The position numbers and the translations under genes were made by a program. Positions 1 through 5,710 of a stretch of DNA of 6,575 nt are shown piece after piece. A model generated the notes under the pieces. The model ran no database searches and was not told where the DNA came from. It saw only the letters and a list, made by a program, of their open reading frames with translations. The DNA comes from an uncultured Clostridium sp. (GTDB lineage Bacteria; Bacillota; Clostridia; Lachnospirales; Lachnospiraceae), in the NCBI GenBank assembly GCA_900541315.1, contig UQJF01000147.1, positions 1 to 6,575 of the forward strand, written 5' to 3'. The number at the start of each line of letters is the position of its first letter. Position 1 is the stretch's first letter.

Positions 1-24
1 AAATATTGAATTTTCAAGGTTAAT

Positions 25-41
25 CACACCTTATTGGTGTG
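25..41. other. Small inverted repeat (6-bp hairpin)
   Basis: CACACC at 25-30 and GGTGTG at 36-41 form a perfect 6-bp stem around a TTATT loop. No T-run follows on either strand, so it is not a convincing intrinsic terminator. It could be the weak end of an upstream transcript, an operator, or chance. Confidence 0.4.
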
Positions 42-180
42 GGAAGTTTGAGTAACTAAATCTAACGGAAATTTTTAATTTTTTGAATCACAAAAAAATG
101 AAAAAACTTCTAAAAAAAACCTATTTAAAATAAAGTAGCCCGGTGCTATTGTAGATACAAAATGAAATTTATAAATAAAA

Positions 181-186
181 AGGAGG
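181..186 (+). promoter_or_regulatory. Ribosome binding site of the giant GH43 gene
   Basis: AGGAGG, preceded by four A bases, ends 7 nt before the ATG at 194. This near-perfect Shine-Dalgarno match with good spacing fixes the start. The following Lys/Arg-rich residues and hydrophobic stretch form a proper signal peptide, which supports the same start. Confidence 0.9.
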
Positions 187-193
187 AAAAAGG

Positions 194-286
194 ATGAAAA
201 GAAAGAGAAAATACAGGGGGGTAGCGAGTATTCTGCTTATTCTAACCATGATATGTAGTTTACTCCCCGTAAATTATTTGGAAGCG
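194..286 (+). other. Sec signal peptide of the GH43 enzyme
   Basis: Residues 1-31 show a classic Gram-positive signal: basic n-region MKRKRKYRG, hydrophobic core at about 10-26 (VASILLILTMICSLLPV), then LEA followed by a Ser run. Cleavage is most likely after A31, with L at -3 and A at -1. Cys21 lies in TMIC, which does not fit a lipobox. Confidence 0.85.
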
Positions 287-3200
287 TCTTCGTCTTCGGA
301 TAATGGAGATGGAACGTTTACAAATCCGGTTATTTATGCAGATGTTCCGGATTTGGATGTAATCCGTGTGGGAGACGCTTATTATATGGTAAGCACAACC
401 ATGCATTTGTCTCCAGGATGCCCAGTTATGAAATCTACGGACATGGTTAATTGGGAAATTGTCAATTATGTCTATGATACCTTGGGAGATGAAGACAAGC
501 TGGCATTGAGAAATGGAGAAAGCGATTACGGAAATGGTTCATGGGCAGCAAGTCTTCGGTATTTTAAAGAAAAATACTATGTGACTTTTGCAAGCTTAAG
601 TACGGGAAAGACGTATATCTACTCTACAGCGGATATTGAAAATGGACCATGGCATAAGTCAGAGTTTAAGGGATATCTTCATGACATTTCTCTTCTTACA
701 ACAGAAGACAAGATGTATGTAGTGTATGGAAGCGGTACCGCTCTTTGCCGGGAATTGTCAGAAGATGAAAATGGAGATATTTCTTTTGGAGAAGAATCTA
801 CATTAATTAAACATACAGCACTTGACAAGGATGGGAATCCGGTGAACGGTGCAGTAAATTATGTTTCAGAAGGAATTCACGCATATCAGATCGGAGAGTA
901 TTACTATCTGTTTATGATTCAATGGCCAAGCGGCGAACGCCGCCAGGAGATCTGCTGGAGATCGAAAACGCTTGATTCAAAAGGCTGGGAGAGCAGAAAG
1001 ATTTTTGATTCAGGCTTGGAGTTCGATGGCAAGATGGATGAAGCCGGAGTTGCCCAGGGCGGAGTTGTAGAGACGAAAGACGGAAAGTGGTATTCATATT
1101 TATTCCAGGATCATGGATCAGTCGGAAGAATTCCGGTGCTGGTTCCGGTGGAATGGAAAGATGGCTGGCCGGTGTTTGGTGATGAGAATGGCAAAGCAGA
1201 ATCAGTTATGAAGATTCCGGGAGTCTCAAGTGAGGAGAAGAATATTGTAGTATCCGATGAATTCTATAATGGAGAAACCAGAAAAGTTTATTCGGATAAA
1301 GATGCGGTTGTTCAATCTTCTGAAGAGCCAAAAAAGGCAGTGAAGAATAAAGAAAATAAGGCAGAGAAAGAAATAATCGAAGTGCTGGAAAACAGCGGAT
1401 TTGAAGAAGGAACGACAGGCTGGACAACACAGCAGCCGGGAACACTTACGGAAGTGACAGATGTGATTGTAAGTGGAGAAAAGGCTGTAAAAGTAACGGA
1501 TAGAACGTTGACCGCATCAGGTCCAAAGCAGGTGATTACCGGCAAAATAAAGGCTGGACAGAAAGTCAATGTCAGCGCCAAAGTAAAGTATGATGAAGGG
1601 CCAGACGTTAGGACTTTTAATATTTGCATTCAGAATAATAAAGATGGAAATGTATGGGATGGAATTGAAATTGCGGCCACAGCCGAAGTGAAAAAAGGAG
1701 AGTGGACGACAATTCATGGAAGCTGTACGATTCCGGCCAATGCAGATATGTCTTATAGTGGACTTTTTGTTGAGACAGGATGGGTACCAGAGCCTTCCAA
1801 GGACAAGGATCTGATGGATTTTTATGTGGATGACGTATCCTGCAGTTATGAAGCGAATTACGGTATTATTGAAAACGGTGGATTTGAATCTGGTTTAGCC
1901 CCATGGCAGATGCAGGATGGCAAAGGGGAATTAGAAGTTACAGATGCAGATGCAGCATCAGGAACATACAGTGTATTGGCAAAAGACAGAGTGGCAACAG
2001 GAAATGGTCCGATGCAGAACTTGACAGGTAAGGTGAATGCAGGCAGAAAGTATAAGGTTGCTGCGAAAGTAAAATATACATCAGGACCAGACAGCAGAGA
2101 TTTTGCATTTACCTTCCGTTACGGAGATGGAACGTTTAAAAATGCCAAAATTGCAACGGTAAAGAAAAATGAATGGACACTGATAGAAGGAAGCTACAAG
2201 ATTCCGGCAGATGCAGATATGTCAGATGTCTGTGCATTTCTTGAGACGACATGGACAGTAGAACAGGATAAGAAGAAGGATTTAATGGATTTCTATGTAG
2301 ATGATGTCTCAATTGTCGAAGAACCAAAAGAAGAGCAGATTGAAAATGGCGAGAACGATTATAATGGATCAAATTTGAAGCTGGAATGGCAGTGGAATCA
2401 CAATCCAAATAATAATAACTGGTCATTGACAGAGAGAAATGGTTATCTGCGTCTGACAACGGGAAATGTTGTGACGAATATTCTTGAAGCTCGAAATACT
2501 TTGACACAGCGAACATATGGACCAGCTTGTTCCGGCGATGTGGCTTTGGAGGTTTCAGGCATGAAAAATGGCGATGTAGCAGGTCTTGCTGCATTCCAAA
2601 AGCATTATGGATACGTCGGAGTCAAGATGGAAGGCGGAACCAAATATTTGGTTATGGTGAAGACGGAAAGTGATGATAACCCAAATGGAAATGAGATCGA
2701 ACGGGTAGAACTTGATCCTTCTGTAGAGAGAGTTTATCTGCGTGCAGATATGGACTTTAAACAGAAGACGGATAAAGCGGTATTCTTTTATAGCCTGGAC
2801 GGAAAAGAGTGGTCTCAGATTGGCGATACTCTGCAGATGGCATATACGCTTCCGCATTTCATGGGATATCGCTTCGGATTATTTAATTATGCGACTATAG
2901 AAGCCGGTGGATATGCAGATTTTGATTATTTCCACGTGGGAGATATGGGAGCAGAAAGTGCGCCGACAGGATTGAATGTATCGTTAGAGGATATCGAAGG
3001 GGTATCAGGAATTGCAAATGCAGAGGTGAAGCTCCCGATTCAAATGGACGCACTTCCGGATGGAGAGTATTCCGGAATTGAGATGTCTATGAATATTCCA
3101 GAAGAATTCCGAGTGGCAGATGTTGCTTTCCAGGACAAAAATGTATCAGGAAATACTTCTTATTCTTACTTGAATGGACGACTGGTTCTTTCAGTTACAG

Positions 3201-5503
3201 GGGATAAAGTTGATTACAACAATACAGAAGGACAGGAATTTGCAACGGTAACATTGCGATTAGCGGATTATCTTACCGAAGATAAGACGGTAACAGTGCG
3301 TACAGACTATGTAAAAGTGGCAGGAGGAAATGTAAGCTACAATGTAGACCAGGCAGTGTCCAATATCTCTATGACAAAGCTGAAAACGAGTGCATTGGCA
3401 AAAATCCCAGGCTACTCAAATCCAGTTATTGATTATGATTTTGGAGCGGATCCATTTGCGCTTACTTATGATGGCCGGGTTTACTTATATATGACAGCCG
3501 ACCAGTTCGAGTATGATGCCGAAGGAAATTTGATTGATAATACATACAGTAAGATTAATAAGTTGCATGTGGTTTCTTCCGCAGATATGGTGAACTGGAC
3601 AGATCATGGATTTGTTCAGGTGGCGGGAGAAAATGGAGCGGCTAAATGGGCAAATAATTCCTGGGCTCCAGCAGCAGCTTATAAGAAAATTAATGGAGAA
3701 GATAAATTCTTCCTGTATTTCTGTAATGGCGGAGGCGGCATCGGAGTGCTCGAGGGAGACTCTCCGGTGGGACCATTTAGAGATCCAAATGGAAAAGCAC
3801 TTGTAGATGCCAGCACACCAGGAGCACAGGGAGTTACCTGGATTTTTGATCCGGCTGTTATGGTGGATGATGATGGAACTGGATATTTAGTGTTCGGCGG
3901 AGGAATTCCAAACGACCAGGATAATGCAAGCTGCCTGAATCCAAAGACGGCAAGAGTGATGAAGCTGGGAGATGATATGACCAGCGTTGAAGGCGAAGCT
4001 GTGATGATCGATGCACCGTGTATGTTTGAGGATGGTGGCATTCACAAGGTTAATGACCAGTATTATTATACCTATTGTTCTAATTTTTCGGGTGATCATT
4101 CAGCGATAGCAGGATATCCGGGATATGGAAACATTTGCTATATGGTAAGTGATAATCCGATGGGACCATATGAGTACAAGGGAGAAATTCTGCAGAATCC
4201 GCATACATACTTTGGTGTAGGCGGCAACAATCATCATGCTATTTTTAACTTTGACGGAAAATCCTATATCACCTATCATGCACAGACGCTGGGTCAGGCA
4301 ATGGGTATTGAGAAAGGATATCGATCCACACATATTAATGAGGTATTCTATTATGCAGACGGAAGCATTAAGGAGATTATTGCCGATCGCGAAGGAATCA
4401 GCCAGCTTCACACAATAGATCCATATGCCAAGACTGCAGGAGAAACCATTGCATGGCAGTCTGGAATACAGGTGGAAGACTGTGAAGAAAAAGGAAATGG
4501 ACTTTCAGCGGTAAACAATAGAAAAGTAACCGGTATTAACCCTGGAGACTGGGCAGCAGTGGCCGGTGCAGATTTTGGAATGGAGGGGGCAGCATCCTTC
4601 ACAGCGAAAGTTGCATCTGAGGCAGGAGGAACGATAGAGCTTAGAGTTGATTCACCGGATGGAGAAGTGGTGGGAACACTTGACATTCCAGCAGGAGATG
4701 GATCCTGGAAGGAGTTAAGCTGCGAAGTAAAAGGCCTGACAGGAACACATAATGTTTTCTTTGTGTTTAACGGAGATTCCAAGGAAGATAATCTGATGAG
4801 CATCGATGAATGGCAGTTTACAGAAAAGAAAGCAACGGCGCCAGATAAGAGCAAGCTGGCAAAAGTAATTGAGCGGGCGTCTAAGGTAGATGTTTCTAAG
4901 TATACAGAAGAAACAGTAGAAAAGATGCAGGAAGCATTCTCTGAAGCACAGAAAGTCTATGATGATCAGGAGGCAACAGAGCGCGAGATTGCAAAAGCCG
5001 TAAAAATGCTGGAAGATGCACTGGAGAATCTGAAATTAAAGGAGAATGAAGGTTATAAGGTGCTGGAAGGAAGCGACAGCAAGTGGACACGAGGCTCGAA
5101 AGAAGGTCTTACATTTAAAATCAGTAAAGGTAAGTTTGATCATTTAGAGATAAGCGGTGTCGTAGTTGACCCATCTCAATATACCTTTGATGCAGAAAAT
5201 ATGACAATCCTAGTTCGACCGGAGTATTTAGACAGCCTCGCGGAAGGTGTTTATACGGTTGCATTTGTTTATAGCGACGGCGGAGAGGCTTGTGCAAAAC
5301 TAACGGTTGTAGTACCGGATGCTGGAGATGGTCAAAATAATGGAGGTAATCAAGGCGGCAGCGGTAATAGCCAGGGAGATGGCGGAAGTGGAAATGGTAC
5401 GGTGAAAACCGGAGATACGGCTAATGTTGTTTCCTGGGGTGTGCTGTTAATTCTGGCGATGTTCGGAGCTGGAATGGCAGTGCGGGCAAAAAGAAAAAAA
5501 TAA
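194..5503 (+). CDS. Secreted, wall-anchored dual-GH43 xylan/arabinoxylan hydrolase with multiple accessory modules
   Basis: A 1769-residue surface enzyme predicted to cleave xylose and/or arabinose linkages in (arabino)xylan. Domains in approximate residues: signal peptide 1-31; GH43 domain 40-345, with candidate catalytic residues D53 (VPDLDVIRVGD), D164 (LHDISLL) and E226 (SEGIHAY); strand IVVSDEF at 351-357; Lys/Glu-rich linker 361-395; CBM4_9/CBM22-like modules 397-553 and 557-710; GH43-type C-terminal beta-sandwich 722-916 (LEWQWNHNP, WSLTERNGYLRL); cohesin-like 925-1060; second GH43 domain 1070-1410, with D1086 (GADPFAL), D1219 (IFDPAVM), E1279 (MFEDGGIHK) and H1347/H1348 as possible metal ligands; CBM6-like 1417-1543; FIVAR 1549-1616; X2-like 1619-1708; Gly-rich linker; sorting tail 1737-1769. 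The second GH43 plus CBM6 resembles Bacillus XynD-type arabinoxylan arabinofuranohydrolases. The protein is several times longer than a usual single-domain GH43. GH43 membership is clear; exact subfamilies and substrates are inferred. Confidence 0.93.
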   Translation: MKRKRKYRGVASILLILTMICSLLPVNYLEASSSSDNGDGTFTNPVIYADVPDLDVIRVGDAYYMVSTTMHLSPGCPVMKSTDMVNWEIVNYVYDTLGDEDKLALRNGESDYGNGSWAASLRYFKEKYYVTFASLSTGKTYIYSTADIENGPWHKSEFKGYLHDISLLTTEDKMYVVYGSGTALCRELSEDENGDISFGEESTLIKHTALDKDGNPVNGAVNYVSEGIHAYQIGEYYYLFMIQWPSGERRQEICWRSKTLDSKGWESRKIFDSGLEFDGKMDEAGVAQGGVVETKDGKWYSYLFQDHGSVGRIPVLVPVEWKDGWPVFGDENGKAESVMKIPGVSSEEKNIVVSDEFYNGETRKVYSDKDAVVQSSEEPKKAVKNKENKAEKEIIEVLENSGFEEGTTGWTTQQPGTLTEVTDVIVSGEKAVKVTDRTLTASGPKQVITGKIKAGQKVNVSAKVKYDEGPDVRTFNICIQNNKDGNVWDGIEIAATAEVKKGEWTTIHGSCTIPANADMSYSGLFVETGWVPEPSKDKDLMDFYVDDVSCSYEANYGIIENGGFESGLAPWQMQDGKGELEVTDADAASGTYSVLAKDRVATGNGPMQNLTGKVNAGRKYKVAAKVKYTSGPDSRDFAFTFRYGDGTFKNAKIATVKKNEWTLIEGSYKIPADADMSDVCAFLETTWTVEQDKKKDLMDFYVDDVSIVEEPKEEQIENGENDYNGSNLKLEWQWNHNPNNNNWSLTERNGYLRLTTGNVVTNILEARNTLTQRTYGPACSGDVALEVSGMKNGDVAGLAAFQKHYGYVGVKMEGGTKYLVMVKTESDDNPNGNEIERVELDPSVERVYLRADMDFKQKTDKAVFFYSLDGKEWSQIGDTLQMAYTLPHFMGYRFGLFNYATIEAGGYADFDYFHVGDMGAESAPTGLNVSLEDIEGVSGIANAEVKLPIQMDALPDGEYSGIEMSMNIPEEFRVADVAFQDKNVSGNTSYSYLNGRLVLSVTGDKVDYNNTEGQEFATVTLRLADYLTEDKTVTVRTDYVKVAGGNVSYNVDQAVSNISMTKLKTSALAKIPGYSNPVIDYDFGADPFALTYDGRVYLYMTADQFEYDAEGNLIDNTYSKINKLHVVSSADMVNWTDHGFVQVAGENGAAKWANNSWAPAAAYKKINGEDKFFLYFCNGGGGIGVLEGDSPVGPFRDPNGKALVDASTPGAQGVTWIFDPAVMVDDDGTGYLVFGGGIPNDQDNASCLNPKTARVMKLGDDMTSVEGEAVMIDAPCMFEDGGIHKVNDQYYYTYCSNFSGDHSAIAGYPGYGNICYMVSDNPMGPYEYKGEILQNPHTYFGVGGNNHHAIFNFDGKSYITYHAQTLGQAMGIEKGYRSTHINEVFYYADGSIKEIIADREGISQLHTIDPYAKTAGETIAWQSGIQVEDCEEKGNGLSAVNNRKVTGINPGDWAAVAGADFGMEGAASFTAKVASEAGGTIELRVDSPDGEVVGTLDIPAGDGSWKELSCEVKGLTGTHNVFFVFNGDSKEDNLMSIDEWQFTEKKATAPDKSKLAKVIERASKVDVSKYTEETVEKMQEAFSEAQKVYDDQEATEREIAKAVKMLEDALENLKLKENEGYKVLEGSDSKWTRGSKEGLTFKISKGKFDHLEISGVVVDPSQYTFDAENMTILVRPEYLDSLAEGVYTVAFVYSDGGEACAKLTVVVPDAGDGQNNGGNQGGSGNSQGDGGSGNGTVKTGDTANVVSWGVLLILAMFGAGMAVRAKRKK
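311..1228 (+). other. First GH43 catalytic domain (beta-xylosidase/arabinofuranosidase type)
   Basis: Residues 40-345 form a five-bladed propeller-type GH43 domain. What is seen: opening NPVIYADVPDLDVIRVGD with candidate general base D53; STDMVNWEIV typical of blade one; WAASLRYFKEKYYV; LHDISLL with candidate pKa-modulating D164; and SEGIHAYQIGEYYYLF with candidate acid E226. It ends with DGWPVFGDENGK, usual before the C-terminal beta-sandwich of these enzymes. Activity on xylosides or arabinosides is inferred from the family; the subfamily cannot be fixed by eye. Confidence 0.85.
1382..2323 (+). repeat. Tandem duplication encoding two CBM4_9/CBM22-like modules
   Basis: Residues 397-553 and 557-710 are diverged copies of one carbohydrate-binding module. 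Matching landmarks are ENSGFEEG/ENGGFESG, VTD near the first strands, KVKYDEGPD/KVKYTSGPD, GEWTTIHGS/NEWTLIEGS, IPANADMS/IPADADMS and the near-identical DLMDFYVDDVS ending. Copy 1 has about five extra residues around 480-490. The pattern fits the CBM4/9/16/22 beta-sandwich group, and the xylan-binding CBM22 type suits the context. Ligand specificity is inferred. Confidence 0.8.
2357..2941 (+). other. GH43-associated C-terminal concanavalin-like beta-sandwich
   Basis: Residues 722-916 carry hallmarks of the beta-sandwich that normally follows directly on a GH43 xylosidase domain: LEWQWNHNP, NWSLTERNGYLRLTTG, LTQRTYGP, GDVAGLAAFQKHYGYVGV, FFYSLDGKEWSQIG and FMGYRFGLFNYA. In such enzymes this module packs against the active site and can shape substrate binding. 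Here it is separated from its catalytic domain by the two CBMs. An upstream strand IVVSDEF at residues 351-357 looks like the module's usual first strand. Confidence 0.8.
2966..3373 (+). other. Cohesin-like beta-sandwich domain
   Basis: Residues 925-1060 have a cohesin-like pattern. ANAEVKLPIQMDALPDGEYSG resembles the opening strands, and IEMSMNIPEEFRVADV resembles the segment that introduces the paired strands. YLNGRLVLSVTG then precedes a Gly-containing turn (TEGQEFATVTLRL). True cohesins bind dockerins; no dockerin is visible in the window. Another Ig-like or bacterial adhesion-type beta domain is possible, so binding function is not claimed. Confidence 0.55.
3401..4423 (+). other. Second GH43 catalytic domain (arabinoxylan arabinofuranohydrolase, XynD-like)
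   Basis: Residues 1070-1410 form a second, only distantly related GH43 domain. Seen: NPVIDYDFGADPFAL with candidate base D1086; DGRVYLYMTADQFEYD and ADMVNWTDHG; NNSWAPAAAYK; WIFDPAVMVDDDGTGYLVFGG with D1219; MFEDGGIHKVNDQYYYTYCS with candidate acid E1279; GGNNHHAIF with His residues that may hold a metal; and GYRSTHINEVFY. Together with the following CBM6-like module this matches the Bacillus XynD type, which removes arabinofuranose side chains from arabinoxylan. Exact regiospecificity is unknown. Confidence 0.87.
4442..4822 (+). other. CBM6-like carbohydrate-binding module
   Basis: Residues 1417-1543 begin with IQVEDCEEKGNG and include VTGINPGDWAAVAGADFG, FTAKVASEAGGTIELRVDSPDG, LDIPAGDGSWKELSCEVKGLTGTHNVFFVF and a closing MSIDEWQF. 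This order is characteristic of CBM6 modules that follow XynD-type GH43 domains and bind xylan. Confidence 0.8.
4838..5317 (+). other. FIVAR helical module followed by X2-like beta module
   Basis: Residues 1549-1616 are an acidic/basic helical segment with the FIVAR pattern: DKSKLAKVIERA, YTEETVEKMQEAFSEAQKVY and a final AVKMLEDALENLKL. Residues 1619-1708 follow as an X2-like module: WTRGSKEGLTFKI, then LEISGVVVDPSQYTF and ILVRPEYLDSLAEGVYTVAF. Both are common spacers just inside the wall anchor of Clostridial surface enzymes and probably extend the catalytic part away from the cell. Confidence 0.72.
5321..5500 (+). other. Gly-rich linker and non-LPXTG cell-wall sorting tail
   Basis: Residues 1710-1735 are a Gly/Asn/Gln/Ser linker. 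Residues 1737-1769 then give VKTGD, a hydrophobic segment at about 1745-1763 and the basic end RAKRKK, followed by the stop. This is the architecture of a sortase substrate, with VKTGD in place of LPXTG. Attachment to peptidoglycan is inferred from the tripartite layout. Confidence 0.75.
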
Positions 5504-5538
5504 TATTGTAGAGTTGCCTGTTTAGGGACAGGGTAAAA
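5504..5538 (+). other. Short spacer after the enzyme gene
   Basis: This is the only DNA between the enzyme stop codon and the presumed insertion-sequence end. CCTGT at 5517-5521 and ACAGG at 5528-5532 could form a 5-bp stem, but no T-run follows, so it is not a terminator on its own. Confidence 0.4.
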
Positions 5539-5581
5539 GGGGCTGTCGGGAAATCAATGTCAATAAGTTAAGATAATCTTG

Positions 5582-5622
5582 AAAGAGTGGGTAATACAAA
5601 AATGTATGCTCACTCTTTTTTT
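5582..5622 (+). terminator. Strong intrinsic terminator before the transposase
   Basis: Bases 5583-5592 pair with 5608-5617 (10 bp, two G-T pairs). After a one-base bulge at 5593, ATAC at 5594-5597 pairs with GTAT at 5604-5607 around an AAAAAT loop. A run of seven T bases occupies 5616-5622. It would stop transcripts coming from the enzyme gene. It lies inside the presumed insertion-sequence end, so it probably came with the element and also guards the transposase from read-through. Confidence 0.85.
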
Positions 5623-5696
5623 GTAATAAAATAGAAAAAACGCTTGACAAATCTTCAAAAATTTGCGGCGAAGCCACTTGAATATATTTTTTATTT

Positions 5697-5703
5697 AAGG
5701 AGG
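5697..5703 (+). promoter_or_regulatory. Ribosome binding site of the transposase
   Basis: AAGGAGG ends 7 nt before the ATG at 5711, an optimal Shine-Dalgarno match that decides the start codon. Confidence 0.88.
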
Positions 5704-5710
5704 TTCCCGT

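Larger units (their letters stand above)
1..193 (+). other. AT-rich leader upstream of the giant glycoside hydrolase gene
   Basis: This stretch has no supportable gene. It is very A/T-rich, with A-runs around 91-119. The best -10-like hexamer is TAAAAT at 126-131, but the bases 17 nt upstream do not resemble TTGACA, and a TTGAAT at 83-88 has no good partner. The promoter is therefore unresolved. It also holds a hairpin at 25-41, a small inverted repeat TTGTA-GA-TACAA at 149-160 and a possible 6-bp stem at 134-150 that includes one G-T pair. Either of the last two could be a regulator site, but nothing identifies the regulator. Any upstream gene ends outside the window. Confidence 0.6.

Noticed and set aside
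2..55. Tail of an upstream gene
   Set aside because: One frame is open from base 2 to a TAA at 53-55, but 17 codons at a window edge with no recognisable motif are not evidence of a gene.
245..256. Lipoprotein lipobox at Cys21
   Set aside because: The residues before Cys21 are T-M-I, which do not match the lipobox. The protein instead carries a C-terminal sorting tail, so a normal signal peptidase site after A31 is preferred.
3606..3806. 66-codon plus-strand frame
   Set aside because: It is an out-of-frame shadow within the second GH43 domain. The 60-codon frame at 4236-4418 is likewise.
4408..4854. 148-codon open frame on the minus strand
   Set aside because: It lies wholly inside the giant GH43 gene, its translation shows no recognisable domain, and it has no sign of its own expression. 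The other minus-strand frames at 912-1717, 2136-2857, 3679-4411 and 4896-5090 are rejected for the same reason.
5570..5580. Palindrome AAGAT-A-ATCTT
   Set aside because: It is a short AT-rich palindrome next to the terminator and is easily explained by chance. Without the other end of the element there is no way to show it is a transposase binding site.
5644..5688. Transposase promoter from TTGACA at 5644-5649
   Set aside because: The -35 match is perfect, but 17 bases downstream the sequence is GGCGAA. The nearest TATATT (5683-5688) is 33 bases away, far outside normal spacing.
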